A DNA stretch of 64,000 nucleotides from assembly GCA_019925105.1 (NCBI GenBank), contig JAHGAU010000025.1, forward strand, positions 1 through 64,000. The letters are read 5' to 3'. The notes beneath the pieces are model-generated. The model did not search any database. It saw only the letters and a program-made list of their open reading frames with translations, and was not told where the DNA came from. Source of the stretch: Niebla homalea. Its lineage: Eukaryota; Ascomycota; Lecanoromycetes; Lecanorales; Ramalinaceae. Position 1 is the stretch's first letter. Every line of letters starts with the position of its first letter. Positions 23,501-35,288 of the stretch are shown here, in pieces. The translations under genes and the position numbers were made by a program.

Positions 23501-25410
23501 AATCCCGGAAAATATAATCCGTTAAATAAAATTATAAAACGTATAATTAAAAGCTTTTTATTATTATTACGGTATTTAAGTAATAACGTTATTACTTAAA
23601 AGGAAACGCTAAAATTATTTAAGTATAAACGGATTATCATAACCTCCGAGGGTTTATAAAGTAACTGGTTTTAAGCTTACGTTAAGTTAAATAAGCCTTA
23701 AAACTTATTAATTATAACTTTAAAGTATTTTATTATTAAAAGAAAATAAATCTTATTAATTTATTATTAAAACGTATAAATTACAAAGGAATCTTACCTT
23801 TTAATATTATTTTTTTATTTATATTATAGAATAAGCTTATTCTTTAATTAAAAAAGTTACCGGAACGCCAATAAGCCGCGGTTATAAATTATATGTTTTT
23901 ACTTATATTAAAGGGTATTTAAATTATTATTTTATAAAAGGAAATATATTAATTATTTAAAAACGTTTATAAAAAATTAATCTTAATATAACGGCTTATT
24001 AAAGATTTATAAGTTAATAATAAGTTTATTTATAAAATTAAGGAAATTACCATTAAGCCGGTTAAGGATCGTTTATAACTTAATAAAGGTTAAAGTATTA
24101 ACTTAATTAGCCTTATTAAGTATAATAACCGGTTATATATCTTTAAAAACGGAATAATTTAAAAGGAATTAATTAATAAATATTATAATAATAAGTTAAC
24201 GGATTACTTTAACATTAATAAAACTTATAAGCTATTAACCCGGAAATATTATTAAAACGGTTTAAAAGTTTAAATAACGGATTACGTTAAGATATATAAT
24301 ATATATTAAAAAGCTAAGGTATACCGTTATTATCCTTATAGCGAATTAATTTAACTTTTTCCTTTAGTATAACTTTAAAAAGAATTAACTATAAACTTTA
24401 TTACCGGTTTAACCTTTAATAAATATAAAAAATAAGTTTACGATTTAATCTTAATAATCGTAAACCGCTATATAAAAATATATTGTTACTTATTTATAAT
24501 AAAGAGTATAAACGTTATTACGTTAATTAAATTATTATTTAAGGAGGTTTTCTTTAGGTATAGCATATTAAATAGGATCGTTATTAATAAAGGCTCTGTT
24601 TTTATAAATAATTATTAAAGTTTAATATATTATTATTCAAAGATAATATATAAATTTAATATTATATTTTACCCTTAAATTAATAAATGAACCGAACGTT
24701 AAAATTAAAAAATAAAGTAATACTTAAGAACATTCGTTAATTTAAAGTAGGTAAATTAAGTAAATTTATTATTTATAATTAAATATTCCTATATAAATAT
24801 ATATTATTTAAATTTAAGATATAGCCCTTTTTACGTTAATTATAGATATAATCCTAAAATCTATTTTAAGTTTAAAAACAGATTTATTAAAGAGGAAATA
24901 CCTATAATAAAAGAAAGAGTTAAAATTTTAAATAATATTTATAAAAAGTTAACGGAATAATAACGCCGTATATTAAGATTAATTAAATAGATTTATAATA
25001 AAAAATATTAATTAAAGTTATATAATATTAATGATTTAATAATATTAAATATTAAAAATTTTAAACTTAAGTAATTAAGTAAAAAACTTATATTTTAATT
25101 TATTAAACCCTTTTAAAATTAATAATAAAATTGGATAATAAACGTACCGTTTTTTCCTTTTTATAAGTTATTATATTTATTTTATGATTTATATTTCCCT
25201 TCTTAAATTATATTATATCCGAATTAACGATAAAACATTAAAAGCGATAATATATCCCTTAAAATTTATTAATAATAAAGAAAAATAGGAAATTAAAGAA
25301 ATTACGGATTATATTAAGAACTCCCGGGGTATTTAATATAAAGTTAAGTAACTTAATTAAAACTTTAAATATAACTAATAGGTTTTAATAAGTAATTTAA
25401 ATAACGTATA
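20600..25410 (+). pseudogene. gag-pol of inner Gypsy, RIP-inactivated
   Basis: Domains are recognisable in order on the plus strand. A zinc-knuckle-like region of gag lies at about 21670-21730, its Cys codons now Tyr. The reverse transcriptase fingers are at 22614-22740 (FVLKKDNSLYFYINHRGLN). The RT active site is near 22950-22990, reading YFNDILIF where YLDD is expected. The start of RNase H is near 23400 (FDPEKKVRVKTD). The integrase zinc region and core are at 24300-24420 (KVYRYYPYSEL, then LKKELTINFITGLT). The C-terminal chromodomain is at about 25285-25400. The frame is broken by dozens of TAA/TAG stops, so it is inactive. The domain order RT-RNase H-integrase-chromodomain places it in the chromovirus branch of Ty3/Gypsy. 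Confidence 0.88.
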
Positions 25411-27547
25411 AAAGCTATAAAAGTAATATAATAAAATAATATAGAAAAAAAGGAAATAAATATAAAGTTAACGCTATAATAATTAAGAGTTTTATATTTT
25501 AATTAATAACTATATATAATAATTAATATTACGGTTTATTTTATTAATACGTTTTCCCTTTACGTAAGTTATTAAAGATTTATTATAATTCTATTTAATA
25601 AAACGTAATACGCTTAATATAGTTAATATTACGGTAACGTTTATTTATTTATTATAATTGTAGTAATTAATTTACGGGTATAATAATATTATAAATATAA
25701 AAACGTAAAAATAGACTATAAGCGTTTAAAAACGTTTATTAATAAATTAATATTAAGTTAAAAAAAATAAAGTTAAAGTATTAATAATTAAGGATTAATT
25801 AAGATATATTATAGTTTAATTAACGTTTTAAGGGCTTTAATATCGTATTTATATTATTATTTAATAATATATAATTTATAAGTATTTAAACGTTAAATAT
25901 TAAACGCTTATAATATACGTAAAGAAAATAAAAATAATTTATAACGTTATCGTATTAACGTAATGGGTTTTTTCCTCCTTTTTTTTTCTTTTTTTTTTTT
26001 ACGTTTTTAAAGCCGGATAAGTATTAACGGATTAAACGGAATATAATAATTTTATTCTTTTATTCCTTTTTTATTTTAAAATTAACTTAACCTTAATATT
26101 AACGGGTTAAAAGGCTCTTTAATATATTCCGGAATTATTATTCTCCGGAATTAAAGCTGACTTTTTAATTATTATTATTAAAATAAATTATATCTCTTTT
26201 ATCTTTATATCCTTTTTTTCGTTTTTATTTATTTTAAAGCCCTTAAATTTAAAATAATTAATAAGATACTTAATAAAGGAAGCCTAGTCTTTTTCCGTAT
26301 TATTCTTTATCTGGAATATATTAACGTTAACGTTAAATTATTATTATATCGGTATATATTTTTACTTTAAATTTAATAATTTCCGTTTCCGCAGTGAAAG
26401 CTTAAGATAATTATTTTTTTACTTCCCCCTTAAGGGTTATTATTAACTTATAAGCCTTTAATTAAATACGGCGATACGCCGGTTTAATTATATAATACGT
26501 TATTTCTATATATCCGTAAAATTTACGTAAAATTTTAAATTTATAAAAAAGTTTATTATATTAACGTAATAAATAAGATCTTTCCCGGGGCTATAACGCT
26601 TAACTAAGCTTACGTATTATTTTATATATTATTTTAATAAGCTTATCCGGGAATTATATTTAATTAAAATGTTAATGCTTTAATAATAATATAATTTTAC
26701 GGTATAATAATAATTATTATAGCCTTTAAATTTATATTAATTATAAAAACCGATATTATAAATATAAAGCTTATTTTATAAAAAATATATAGAATATAAA
26801 AAATTTATATATTATTAACTTTTATTTAATTACAAGTATATTTTTATTATAAAACGTTAATAAAACGTTATCGTATTATATAAATATTATACGTTAAGAG
26901 GTTAAAATAATACTTATTTTATTTTTTTATTTACGTTATATTAATATATATTTATTTACTATTATTACGGATTATTATTATATTAAGTATATAAATATTT
27001 ACGTATAATTAATATAATTTACTATAATAATAATAAGGATATAAATAAAAGTTATTTTTATATATTAACTAAGTATCGTAATTAAAGTTTACGTATAATA
27101 TATTTATAAAAATTATTAAAATTATTAAGGAAAGAAAAAGAAGAAGTTTAAATAATAATAAACCTTTTATTACTTAATTATTATTACGCCGTAATAAATT
27201 AATAAGTAAATTCCCAGGTAAAAATTCAATTATTAATTAATATTATTAAAACTTTTTTCTTATTTACCTTTTTTTATTAAGTTTTATAAAAAGGTTTTTA
27301 ATAAGCTTTATTATAATACGTTAGCTATATATTAATATATAGTATTCTATTACGTTTAATATATTAAATAACGTTCTTAATACGTACTTTAAAGTATATA
27401 TATAAACTCTTTTTTTTTTACCTTTTTCTTATTAAGTTTTAATAATAGGTTTTTAATAAGCCTTACGTATACTTCGGTTATACGTTAACGTTTTCTTTAT
27501 AATATTGCTATTTATTTATATAATTTTTATCTTTAAGGATTAAAATA
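25411..27547. other. Long region between chromodomain and 3' LTR of inner Gypsy
   Basis: Over 2 kb separates the end of pol from the polypurine tract, more than most fungal Gypsy elements carry. It includes a T-rich tract (ttttttttctttttttttt near 25980) and GC-richer spots near 26150 and 26585. I recognise no third gene. It could hold a decayed extra ORF, an antisense gene or another insertion whose ends are lost. Confidence 0.4.
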
Positions 27548-27562
27548 TAAAAAGGGAAACAT

Positions 27563-27931
27563 TATTAACGTTTAACGCTTAATAAGCGTTTAAAATATAT
27601 TAAGTATATTAAGCACCGGCTTACTTAAGGGCTATAGTTAAGTAACATAGCCGTTTAAGCGGTAGCTTTTAAAACCAAAGGCTTTAAGAGTTTAGGCCTT
27701 CTATATACGGGTATACGTAATTATAACCGGGGTTAAAGCTATTATTATAGTAATTTAAGCTACCCTTAAAACCGGTTATTTAAGATAGGTTTATGTCCAG
27801 TCAGTTTATAATTCCTTAAGAATTAATTTACCTTTTGAATTTAAGTATTAGATTTATAGTTACATTTTACGTTTTCTATAAACCCCTTTTAACTAGCCCC
27901 GCCAGCTGTAAGCCGGCGGACCTATTTAATA
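27563..27931 (+). repeat. 3' LTR of inner Gypsy (369 bp)
   Basis: It matches 20209-20577 position for position with transition differences, ends taata at 27931, and is followed by gattt (27932-27936). It is slightly less mutated than the 5' LTR near its 3' end (agccccgccagctgtaagcc). Confidence 0.93.
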
Positions 27932-27936
27932 GATTT

Positions 27937-30564
27937 AATATGATCGATAAAAAAAAAACCGTAATATTAATAAACCTCTTTAAAAAAAATATTAATAAAT
28001 TTTTTTATTAAAATATTTTCGTTTTTATCGGTAATTAAAATATATAGCCGTTTTTTAAATAATTTATAATAAATAATAAATATCGTATTATAATTTTTTA
28101 AATTAAGTAACGTAATAATTAAATTTATTAAGAGATTTTTTTAACACTAATTAAATAGAAGTAACGGATATAATAGTCCGTTTTTTTATTTTTAAAAGCT
28201 TTAATCCTTTTATAAATTAAATAGTTATAATTTTTTTTTTAATTATTAAATGATATCCGGGGATATAATAATTATATTTTATAAATTTTACAATATAAGA
28301 TACCGTTTTTATTAGAATATTTACCGGGCTTATCGTTAATAATTTTAAACCGAAATTTATTATATTTTTTATTTTTTAAATTTATCCGTTTTACTTCTAT
28401 AGTAAGGTTTTCAACGTTTTCCGGTTTTTATTTAATCGGCTTAAATTAAATACGGTTAAAAAATAATATTATTTAATATATATATTTTTCGCGATCTTTA
28501 TTAAAGGAAATAGGTATAAAGTTTATAATTTTCATAAGAATATTTACTTTTTAATTTTTTTTCGTTAAAATATAAATAATCTTAAAATTATAATTAATAA
28601 AAATATTTACTTATTATATTTGTTTTTTAATAAATTTTTTTATTTTTATAAAATATTTTAAATACTTATAATTAATAAAGATCTTAATTAAAATATTTAT
28701 ATATTTAAGGTTAACCTTTTATATTTTAAGGGCGTTAATAATTATTAAAAGTTCCTTATTATAAATCTTATAATTATATTTTATTAATATATAATTTTTA
28801 TTATAAAAAGTTATTAAATAAAGGACTCCGTTATCGTTATATTATAATAAAATATTAATATTAATATATTTAAAAAAATCCGTCTTTAATATCGTTTCCC
28901 GTAATTTATTAAAATATTATAGAATTAAAGCTAAAATAATAATCTTTTTTATTTTATTAAAAGCTATTTAATAAACTTTATTCTATTTAAATTTAAAGTT
29001 TTTTTAGATTAATTTATATAATAACCTTATTATTTTAAAGAAGCCCCGTATAAATCGTTTATAAAAATTATAAAAATTGATAAACGCTTAAATTTACTTT
29101 AAAGTCGTAAATTAAGTTTATTTAAATATTAATTAAACTTTTTTAAGTTTATCTGAATATTTTTAACAAAAATAATAATTCCGAAGAAAATAATTTTTTA
29201 AACGTAAAATTCGTATTTATTAATATTTATATATAAACCGGCTTTATATAATTTTATAAGTATTTTACGGATATATTATTAATATTTTTTAAACGATTTA
29301 TTATAAATAAGGATATTATTAATATATATTTATATAAAATTGTTTTTATATTTAAAAAGAAGGTTATTAATATAATATTATTATATTATTAACCCGTTAA
29401 ATAATCCAAAAGGTATTATATTTTATTTATATATATTTATATTTATAATAAAAATAATAAATTCTTCGTTTTTAAAACTTATATATAATAAATTAAATAT
29501 AATAATAATATTAATTTTTATTAAATACTTATAATCCGTTATTCAGGCAAGAGTCTCTTTAATTAATAATAAAGGGTATTTATCCTTTTTTATAAATATA
29601 TTTAACTTCCGGTAATCAACGTAAAAACGGAGATTTTTATCCTTTTTAAAGGTAAAAAGGATTAATAATATAAATATTACTCCGTTTAAGACGATATATC
29701 CCTTTTTAGATTCTTAATAAGATACTTTTTATATACCCGGAGTTTCAGAATTAATAAAAAATATATTCGACTACGAAATAACTCACGGGGATTACTAATA
29801 AATTCAAATTTATAATCGGCGTCCCGGTAAAATAATAGCTCCGTTATTTTTATTTTATTAAAGATATTAAAGAAATTATAATCTTTTTAAAGTAATTTCT
29901 TTTTTATTTATTTAAATCCTTCCGTTAATATTATATTTAATTTAATATTAAGTTTATTAACGTATTAATTATAATCCTTAAATATATTATTTAATTTTAT
30001 TATTAAGATAAAGAATATATTATTTTCATTATTCTTTATTAATATCTTAAAAAAGCAGTTTTAATTTAAATAATATTAATAGGTCCTTTAATTTTCTTAA
30101 ATAGCTTTTAAGGTAGCTTTTAAGACCGGCTTATCCTTTAACTTTATAGGGACTTAAATTTATTTAATCTTTAACCGACGGAGGATCTACGTCGGTATTA
30201 AAATTATCAGCTTTAATAATAATAAAGGTATTAATATTTTAATAATTAATTCCGGTTTAAGTAAGCGCTTAATAATCTTTTAAATTTTATAAAAAGCCGG
30301 TAATAAAAGGAATATAAAAAAAATAAACGATTTTAATAGTTCGTTTTTTATAATTAACTGTTTACCGTTAATATTAATCTAAAATTATTATAAATACGGG
30401 TTTTTAAGGATTATTTATTAAAACCTTAACTTTATTATTATTATTAATATATAATGCTAGATATCTGAAATTACTTTAAGAATTAAATAACTTATAAAAA
30501 AGATAATATAAAATATATAATTATTAAAAATACTTATAATTTTCTTTTTAAATAAAAGTATAAT
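27937..30564 (-). pseudogene. pol of outer Gypsy (RT and integrase part)
   Basis: On the minus strand, from about 29690 to 29545, the degraded reverse transcriptase reads VLNGVIFILLILFTFKKDKN, then LRFYVDYRKLNIFIKKDKYP and LLLIKETLA, a clear Gypsy RT motif. A probable active-site region follows near 29360-29290. Integrase should lie between here and 27937, but I could not pin its motifs. The frame continues at 20203-19390 beyond the inner insertion and is interrupted upstream by the short LTR element at 30570. Confidence 0.8.
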
Positions 30565-30569
30565 ATTAA

Positions 30570-30732
30570 TATTAAATACTAAAAGTACTAAGGTAAAATA
30601 TAGGTATAATATCTATGATTTATGTTTATTTAGCTATAAAGGTATATAATATAAGTATACGCGTTAAGTTACTATATCCCTTTAAGTGCTAATGCCCGAT
30701 AAGCTCTTGGCGTGCGTACGTTACATATAATA
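30570..30732 (+). repeat. Left LTR of short element (163 bp)
   Basis: It contains the conserved blocks ggtaaaatataggtataat and gcccgataagctctt. It differs from the right copy mainly by C/T and G/A. Confidence 0.92.
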
Positions 30733-30922
30733 AATACACCATAAAAGAAAGACCGCTACGCCCTCGTAGCGATAGTAAGGTAAAAGTCCTTATTGATGAA
30801 AGCGGCTCCGGGGCCAGGCATTAAATATATCTAGCGCCGAGCATACTAAGGAAGTAAAAGGAAATAATAATGGTTAAGCATTAAGGCTAGTTACTAAAGG
30901 GAAGTTGAAAAATTGAAAAACC

Positions 30923-31322
30923 GTAAGCCGGGCAGTTATCGCGATTTTACCCGGGAAATAATCGTGGATTTAAGTATTTATAAGAGCTGAATCGCTTAAA
31001 TTCGTGATCTCCATAATTTTACCGGGTCGTATCTTATTAATCGTTTTTATAGCCCTTAAAGAACGAGCATAAGCGGTTATATAAATATTATTGGTCTTCG
31101 GTTATTTTACGTTTAACGAAGTTATAAAACTTACCTAATTTATACTTATTATAAGTAATAAGTTTAAGGTTACCAGGCTTAGGTATATACTTAAAACCGG
31201 CCTTGGCTAAACTGAATAATATTATAAATGGATAGCTACGTTATAACCAAAATTTAAAGGTATATTACCGTTTATAAATATATAATAGCTTATCCTTAAT
31301 ACTTATTATACCAGCCTTTATA
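30923..31322 (+). pseudogene. Possible upstream coding remnant in short LTR element
   Basis: In the plus frame beginning at 30923 the translation is protein-like with TAA stops (possible CAA): for example RAESLKFVISIILPGRILL and LVFGYFTFNEVIKLT. It is in a different frame from the better ORF downstream. No family recognised, and it may be fortuitous. Confidence 0.25.
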
Positions 31323-31346
31323 ACGTCTCTTCCTTGTTAATTTACT

Positions 31347-31937
31347 ATGATTATACGTCGTTTAGCTGAAGGCTCTTTCTTTAAGGTTGCGGGGGAAACC
31401 TGAGGTAAAGGTGACGGAGTAAGTGGTTTGATTAATAAGGATGGATTCAAGGGTAATGCACTTAATTTAGGTGTAAATCTATTGAAGAGGTCTTTAAGTA
31501 TCATGGGTGGTAGCACCTTTGGTAGTAATACTTTGGAGGAGGGTATTGATTTTGGTAAAGTAAGAGATTTAAGAGGTAGAAATCTCATGTAGAGGTCGTG
31601 GATGGTAAGGTATGACTTAGGTGAGAAGCAGCTGACTTATAATAAGCTTACTGATGAAGTAATTAATGATAAAGTCCTGGATCTTGCAGGTAAGGTTTAA
31701 GATGAGAGTGATCCAGTCGATTTAAGAGTTAATGAATATAATAGTGACGAGGATGAAGCTAAGGCCGAACTCGATGAAGCTCGTAATAAAGGTATTATCG
31801 GTTTAATAGGTGTCTTACTAAAAGGATCCGCTTTAGTGATAAAGGATTAAATGGATAAGTTATGGCTTAATAAGACATACTCAATCTGTATCAATAATGC
31901 TAGTATGATTGCCAGTGCTATTGCTACCATTTATTAG
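31347..31937 (+). pseudogene. Uncharacterised ORF inside short LTR element
   Basis: From an ATG at 31347 to TAG at 31935-31937 (inside the right LTR) there is one frame of about 196 codons broken by only four stops. One is TGA (possible CGA) near 31400; the others are TAG near 31590, TAA near 31698 and TAA near 31848 (possible CAG or CAA). The composition is that of a real soluble protein, unlike the surrounding I/K/N/Y-rich noise: GFKGNALNLGVNLLKRSLSI, then GGSTFGSNTLEEGIDFGKV, an acidic patch EYNSDEDEAKAELDEARNKG, and a more hydrophobic end. I do not recognise a family. It could be a gag-like protein or a captured host gene. The open frame on the opposite strand (31588-31337) is taken as its shadow. 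Confidence 0.5.
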
Positions 31938-32094
31938 GTACTGGAAGTACTAAGGTAAAATATGGGTGTAATATCTATGATTTATATCTACCTAGCTATA
32001 AAGGTACGCAATATAAGTATACGCGCCAAGCCACTATACCCCTTTAAATACTAATGCCCGATAAGCTCTTAACGTGCGTACGTTGTACATAACA
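31932..32094 (+). repeat. Right LTR of short element (163 bp)
   Basis: It matches 30570-30732 without indels, retains its terminal TACATAACA, and is followed by the target duplication attaa. Confidence 0.92.
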
Positions 32095-32099
32095 ATTAA

Positions 32100-34034
32100 T
32101 TTAAAATAAATTATAAAAAGAATACGTGAAATTTATATTTATAAAAAAAATACCCGGTAATTTTAATATTTATAAAAATAGGGTAAATATGAATTTTTTT
32201 ATTGATTATTAAAATATAAAGAACCGTAAAAACTTTATTTAAAAAAACGTTATTTATTATATTTATTAATATAGAAATTTATAACCTTTTTATTTTAACC
32301 GCGTTAATAATAAAATTTATTAGTTTTTTAATTTAATATTAACCTTTTAAATCTTATTAAGATTTTTCAGTTTATTTTTATTTAAATATATAATAATAAT
32401 ATACCCCGGTTATTTATAATAATAATAAAGACCGAAATATTATTTAATTTCAAAACGTTTAATTTTTATGTTATCCTTATTAAATATACCGGTAAAATAA
32501 ATAATTATCTTCTTTTTTATAATAGTTCCGGTAATAAGTTTCTTTTTTTTTTATATAATTAAGGTTTTCTTTTTTTTAATTTCGGTAATTTATTTATTAT
32601 TTAATAATTGGAATTAATTAAATATTTTTTTTAATAAAATTATATAACGTATTTAAAAGTTTATCCTTAAAACGTCCTTAAGTTTATTTATTATTTAATT
32701 ATAAATATTATTATAGATATAATTATTATTATATTTTGAAAATCCTTATTAAATAGAATTTATTACTTTTAAAAGCCCCGAATTTCCTATTATTATTTTA
32801 ATATAATACTTAGTATTTATAACGGGCTTTACTTTTTCTATTTATGTCTTTATAGATTTCGGTTAAATATTTAAAAATATTATTAATAAAAAAATATAAA
32901 TTAATAATTTTTTTTATACGTTTTAAATATAAATAAGCTATTATATCCTTATTAATATTATTATAAGCAAAAATTATTTTTGTAAAATTATTAAAGAAAT
33001 AATTAAGGTTATAATTAAATTTATTATAAATTTAAATTTCCCAGTTTTCATAATTAATAGGTTTTTTATTGTTAAAGTTACCCGTAAATATTAATAAGTT
33101 TTTTATTTTAAAACTTAATCTTTTATATTTTTTATCCGCGATATTAATAGAGCCCGATTAAATAAAATCGTATAACCGGTCGTTTTTAATATGAATTTCT
33201 TTTCTTACTATAATAATATTATCGATTTAAACGGTAAAATTAATAATAAAATTATTAAAATTTAAATTATTTAAATAAAATCATTATAATTCGTTTAAAA
33301 AAATATATTAAAATTTTAATTACGGATTACGTTAAAAGTTTTATTATATACGGATTATTTAACGAAATTAATACCGGCGTTTTATTTAATATAAAAAATA
33401 TTAAATATTTATAAAATTTCTTTAAAGTAAGTTTATATTTAATAAATTAAATAATATTTATTATTAATTTCTTAAAATATTTTGGTTTTCTTAATATTTA
33501 ATTATTTTTCAAGTAATATTATAATTAAATAACTTATAATTTAAATAAAATAAATATCCGTAAACGTATTATCCCTTAAAATGTTATTTATATTTATATC
33601 GTTTTCTAATATTCTAAATAATACGAAAAATAAAAATATAAAAAGCTTATAAAATAACTTTAAATTGAAATTTAAAAAAAATAATTAAAAAAATCCTTAA
33701 GGTTTAAAATTAAAAAATTAAAAATTTAAATATTAAATAATAGGATTAATAAATAAAATATAGAATTCTCGGTTTTCGGGTTTAAATTTTAAAGTTAATA
33801 ATATTTTTTAATATTTTTCAATTAATAATTTATTTTTATTTTTCCGTTATATAATATTTTTAGTTTTATTAATAATTAAGTTATTTATAAGCTTAATATC
33901 TTAATTCTAATTGATTTTAAATATATATTTTTAAAGTTAATTCCGTAAAAATTTAGGCTCTTAATGTTATTCCGGTAATAATTATAGCCTATATATTTAT
34001 CGAAAGAATATAAATAAAGTAAAACTTATTCTAA
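32100..34034 (-). pseudogene. gag and leader region of outer Gypsy
   Basis: By position this stretch, between the 5' LTR (34298-34035 on the minus strand) and pol, should hold the leader, gag and protease. It is very AT-rich and I could not identify a zinc knuckle or protease motif. The assignment rests on the element boundaries and orientation, not on protein similarity. Confidence 0.4.
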
Positions 34035-34298
34035 TATTAATACCGTATTTAAAGGTAAGTTAATAAGGGTATAATTAAGTAAGAGAATAAGTTTAAAAAA
34101 TAAATATAAATAGTAGTACGTAGACTATACTTAAAAGCCGTAAATGTTAAGACGTTAGTAGCCATTTTACCCTATACAGTTAATAAGCCGCCCTGCGTAT
34201 AACACTTACCCTGCTACAGCACCCTTTATCCAGCTTTCCATCTAGCCCCTTTTAGCAACCCGCTAATAAGCCGTTTATAAGCAAGTATACTTATAATA
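34035..34298 (-). repeat. 5' LTR of outer Gypsy (264 bp)
   Basis: It matches the copy at 18806 position for position with transitions, and is more heavily mutated at its left end. It is followed by ttttt (34299-34303), the right half of the target duplication. Confidence 0.93.
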
Positions 34299-34303
34299 TT
34301 TTT

Positions 34304-35280
34304 TAGCAATTATATAATTTAATAAATCTTAGATTAAAATTCCACGAGAATCCGAGAAATTAATAACGTATTAATATTATTTTAAAGCTATATATTAAAA
34401 AAAGACTGAAAAAATATTTATAAAATAAGTCATTCAAAAGATTATAATAAATTTACTAATTAAAATTAAAGTAAATCGCTTAAAAAGGGTATTCTAAAAA
34501 TTTTATTAAATTAATTTATATATCCGGATTAATTCTTCCCTTTATTATTTTTACTCTTTATTTTTATAGATAAATTGGGCTTAATTACGCTACGTAAAGG
34601 TATAATAAAACCCACGATTAATATAATGTAATATGGTGAATTAAGTGGTAAATTACGACCGTTTATACCACCTAATTTTTTTTATATAATATAGGTTTTT
34701 ATACGTTCTTTAAAGGTTTATCTTTTATTAATAATATACCAAAAATAGCCCTTAATAATAAGAATATCCTAATACTATTAATTAACGGAGTTTATATGAA
34801 TTACGGAGAGCGGACCAATAAAAAAGACTATATATTATTAATAATTTATTAAGATTTTAATCTATAATTCGTAAAGATTACGGTTATTATTTCTTAATAT
34901 ATTTTAAGAACGGTAGAAGATTTCTATTAATACTTTATATAATAGTTATAAAGCTTATTAAACGTACTTAAATAAGCTTTTATTCTAACGATTCTATAAA
35001 ATAATTATTATAAAACTATATTATTATATTATAATCTTCTTTTCTAATTTTATAAACGTTAAGAGTCCCAAATAGGAAGCAGCGTTTACATAACAACACC
35101 TTAAAAACTTTATATCTTACTTATTTGCGTATATTTATATTGAAACCCGGAAATTTTTGGTTCTATTAATTAAATATTTAAACGCATATTAAAAGCTATT
35201 TATAGCTTTATTTTTAATTTAAAACGGACGTTTCTTAATAATATAATATTAAAAATAATAATTTTAATAGTGAAATTGCG
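34304..35280. other. AT-rich spacer between two elements
   Basis: Decayed DNA between the outer Gypsy and the DNA transposon. A short region near 34640-34680 (ggtgaattaagtggtaaatt, then gtttataccacc) has a weak inverted-repeat look. Nothing else recognised. Confidence 0.4.
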
Positions 35281-35288
35281 ACCGTAAG

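Larger units (their letters stand above)
20209..27931 (+). mobile_element. Inner Ty3/Gypsy chromovirus (plus strand), 7.7 kb
   Basis: LTRs at 20209-20577 and 27563-27931 (369 bp each, constant offset 7354 with no indel) are flanked by the identical 5-bp duplication gattt. A purine-rich tract (taaaaagggaaac, about 27548-27560) lies before the right LTR, as expected for a plus-strand element. The LTR family is related to the unmutated LTR at 12735. The element sits between the chromodomain and the upstream pol of the outer Gypsy, so it inserted later. Confidence 0.95.
30570..32094 (+). mobile_element. Short LTR element (1.5 kb, TRIM/LARD-like)
   Basis: Two 163-bp direct repeats (30570-30732 and 31932-32094, constant offset 1362, no indels) have ends tatta...ata/aca derived from TGTTA...TAACA and are flanked by the duplication attaa (30565-30569 and 32095-32099). 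The 1.2-kb interior holds no reverse transcriptase, so it must have moved with help from another element. The interior is less mutated than its surroundings. A possible tRNA primer site (TGGTAGCAATAG) is read on the minus strand starting at 31929, two bases from the right LTR. The best open frame is on the plus strand, so orientation is unsettled. Confidence 0.88.
18806..34298 (-). mobile_element. Outer Ty3/Gypsy chromovirus (minus strand), with two nested insertions
   Basis: Two 264-bp LTRs (18806-19069 and 34035-34298) align without indels and differ almost only by transitions. The left copy is less mutated (tgttagcaccgtgcttgg against tattaataccgtatttaa). The element is flanked by a 5-bp duplication ttttt (18801-18805 and 34299-34303). 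On the minus strand a polypurine tract (GAGAGGGGGGGGGGG) abuts the 3' LTR at 19070-19090, which fixes orientation. Removing the two internal insertions leaves about 6.2 kb, a usual Gypsy length. Coding parts are listed separately. Confidence 0.93.

Noticed and set aside
31337..31588. Minus-strand open frame of 83 codons in the short LTR element
   Set aside because: It is the antisense of a longer plus-strand frame with better composition and only transition-type stops.
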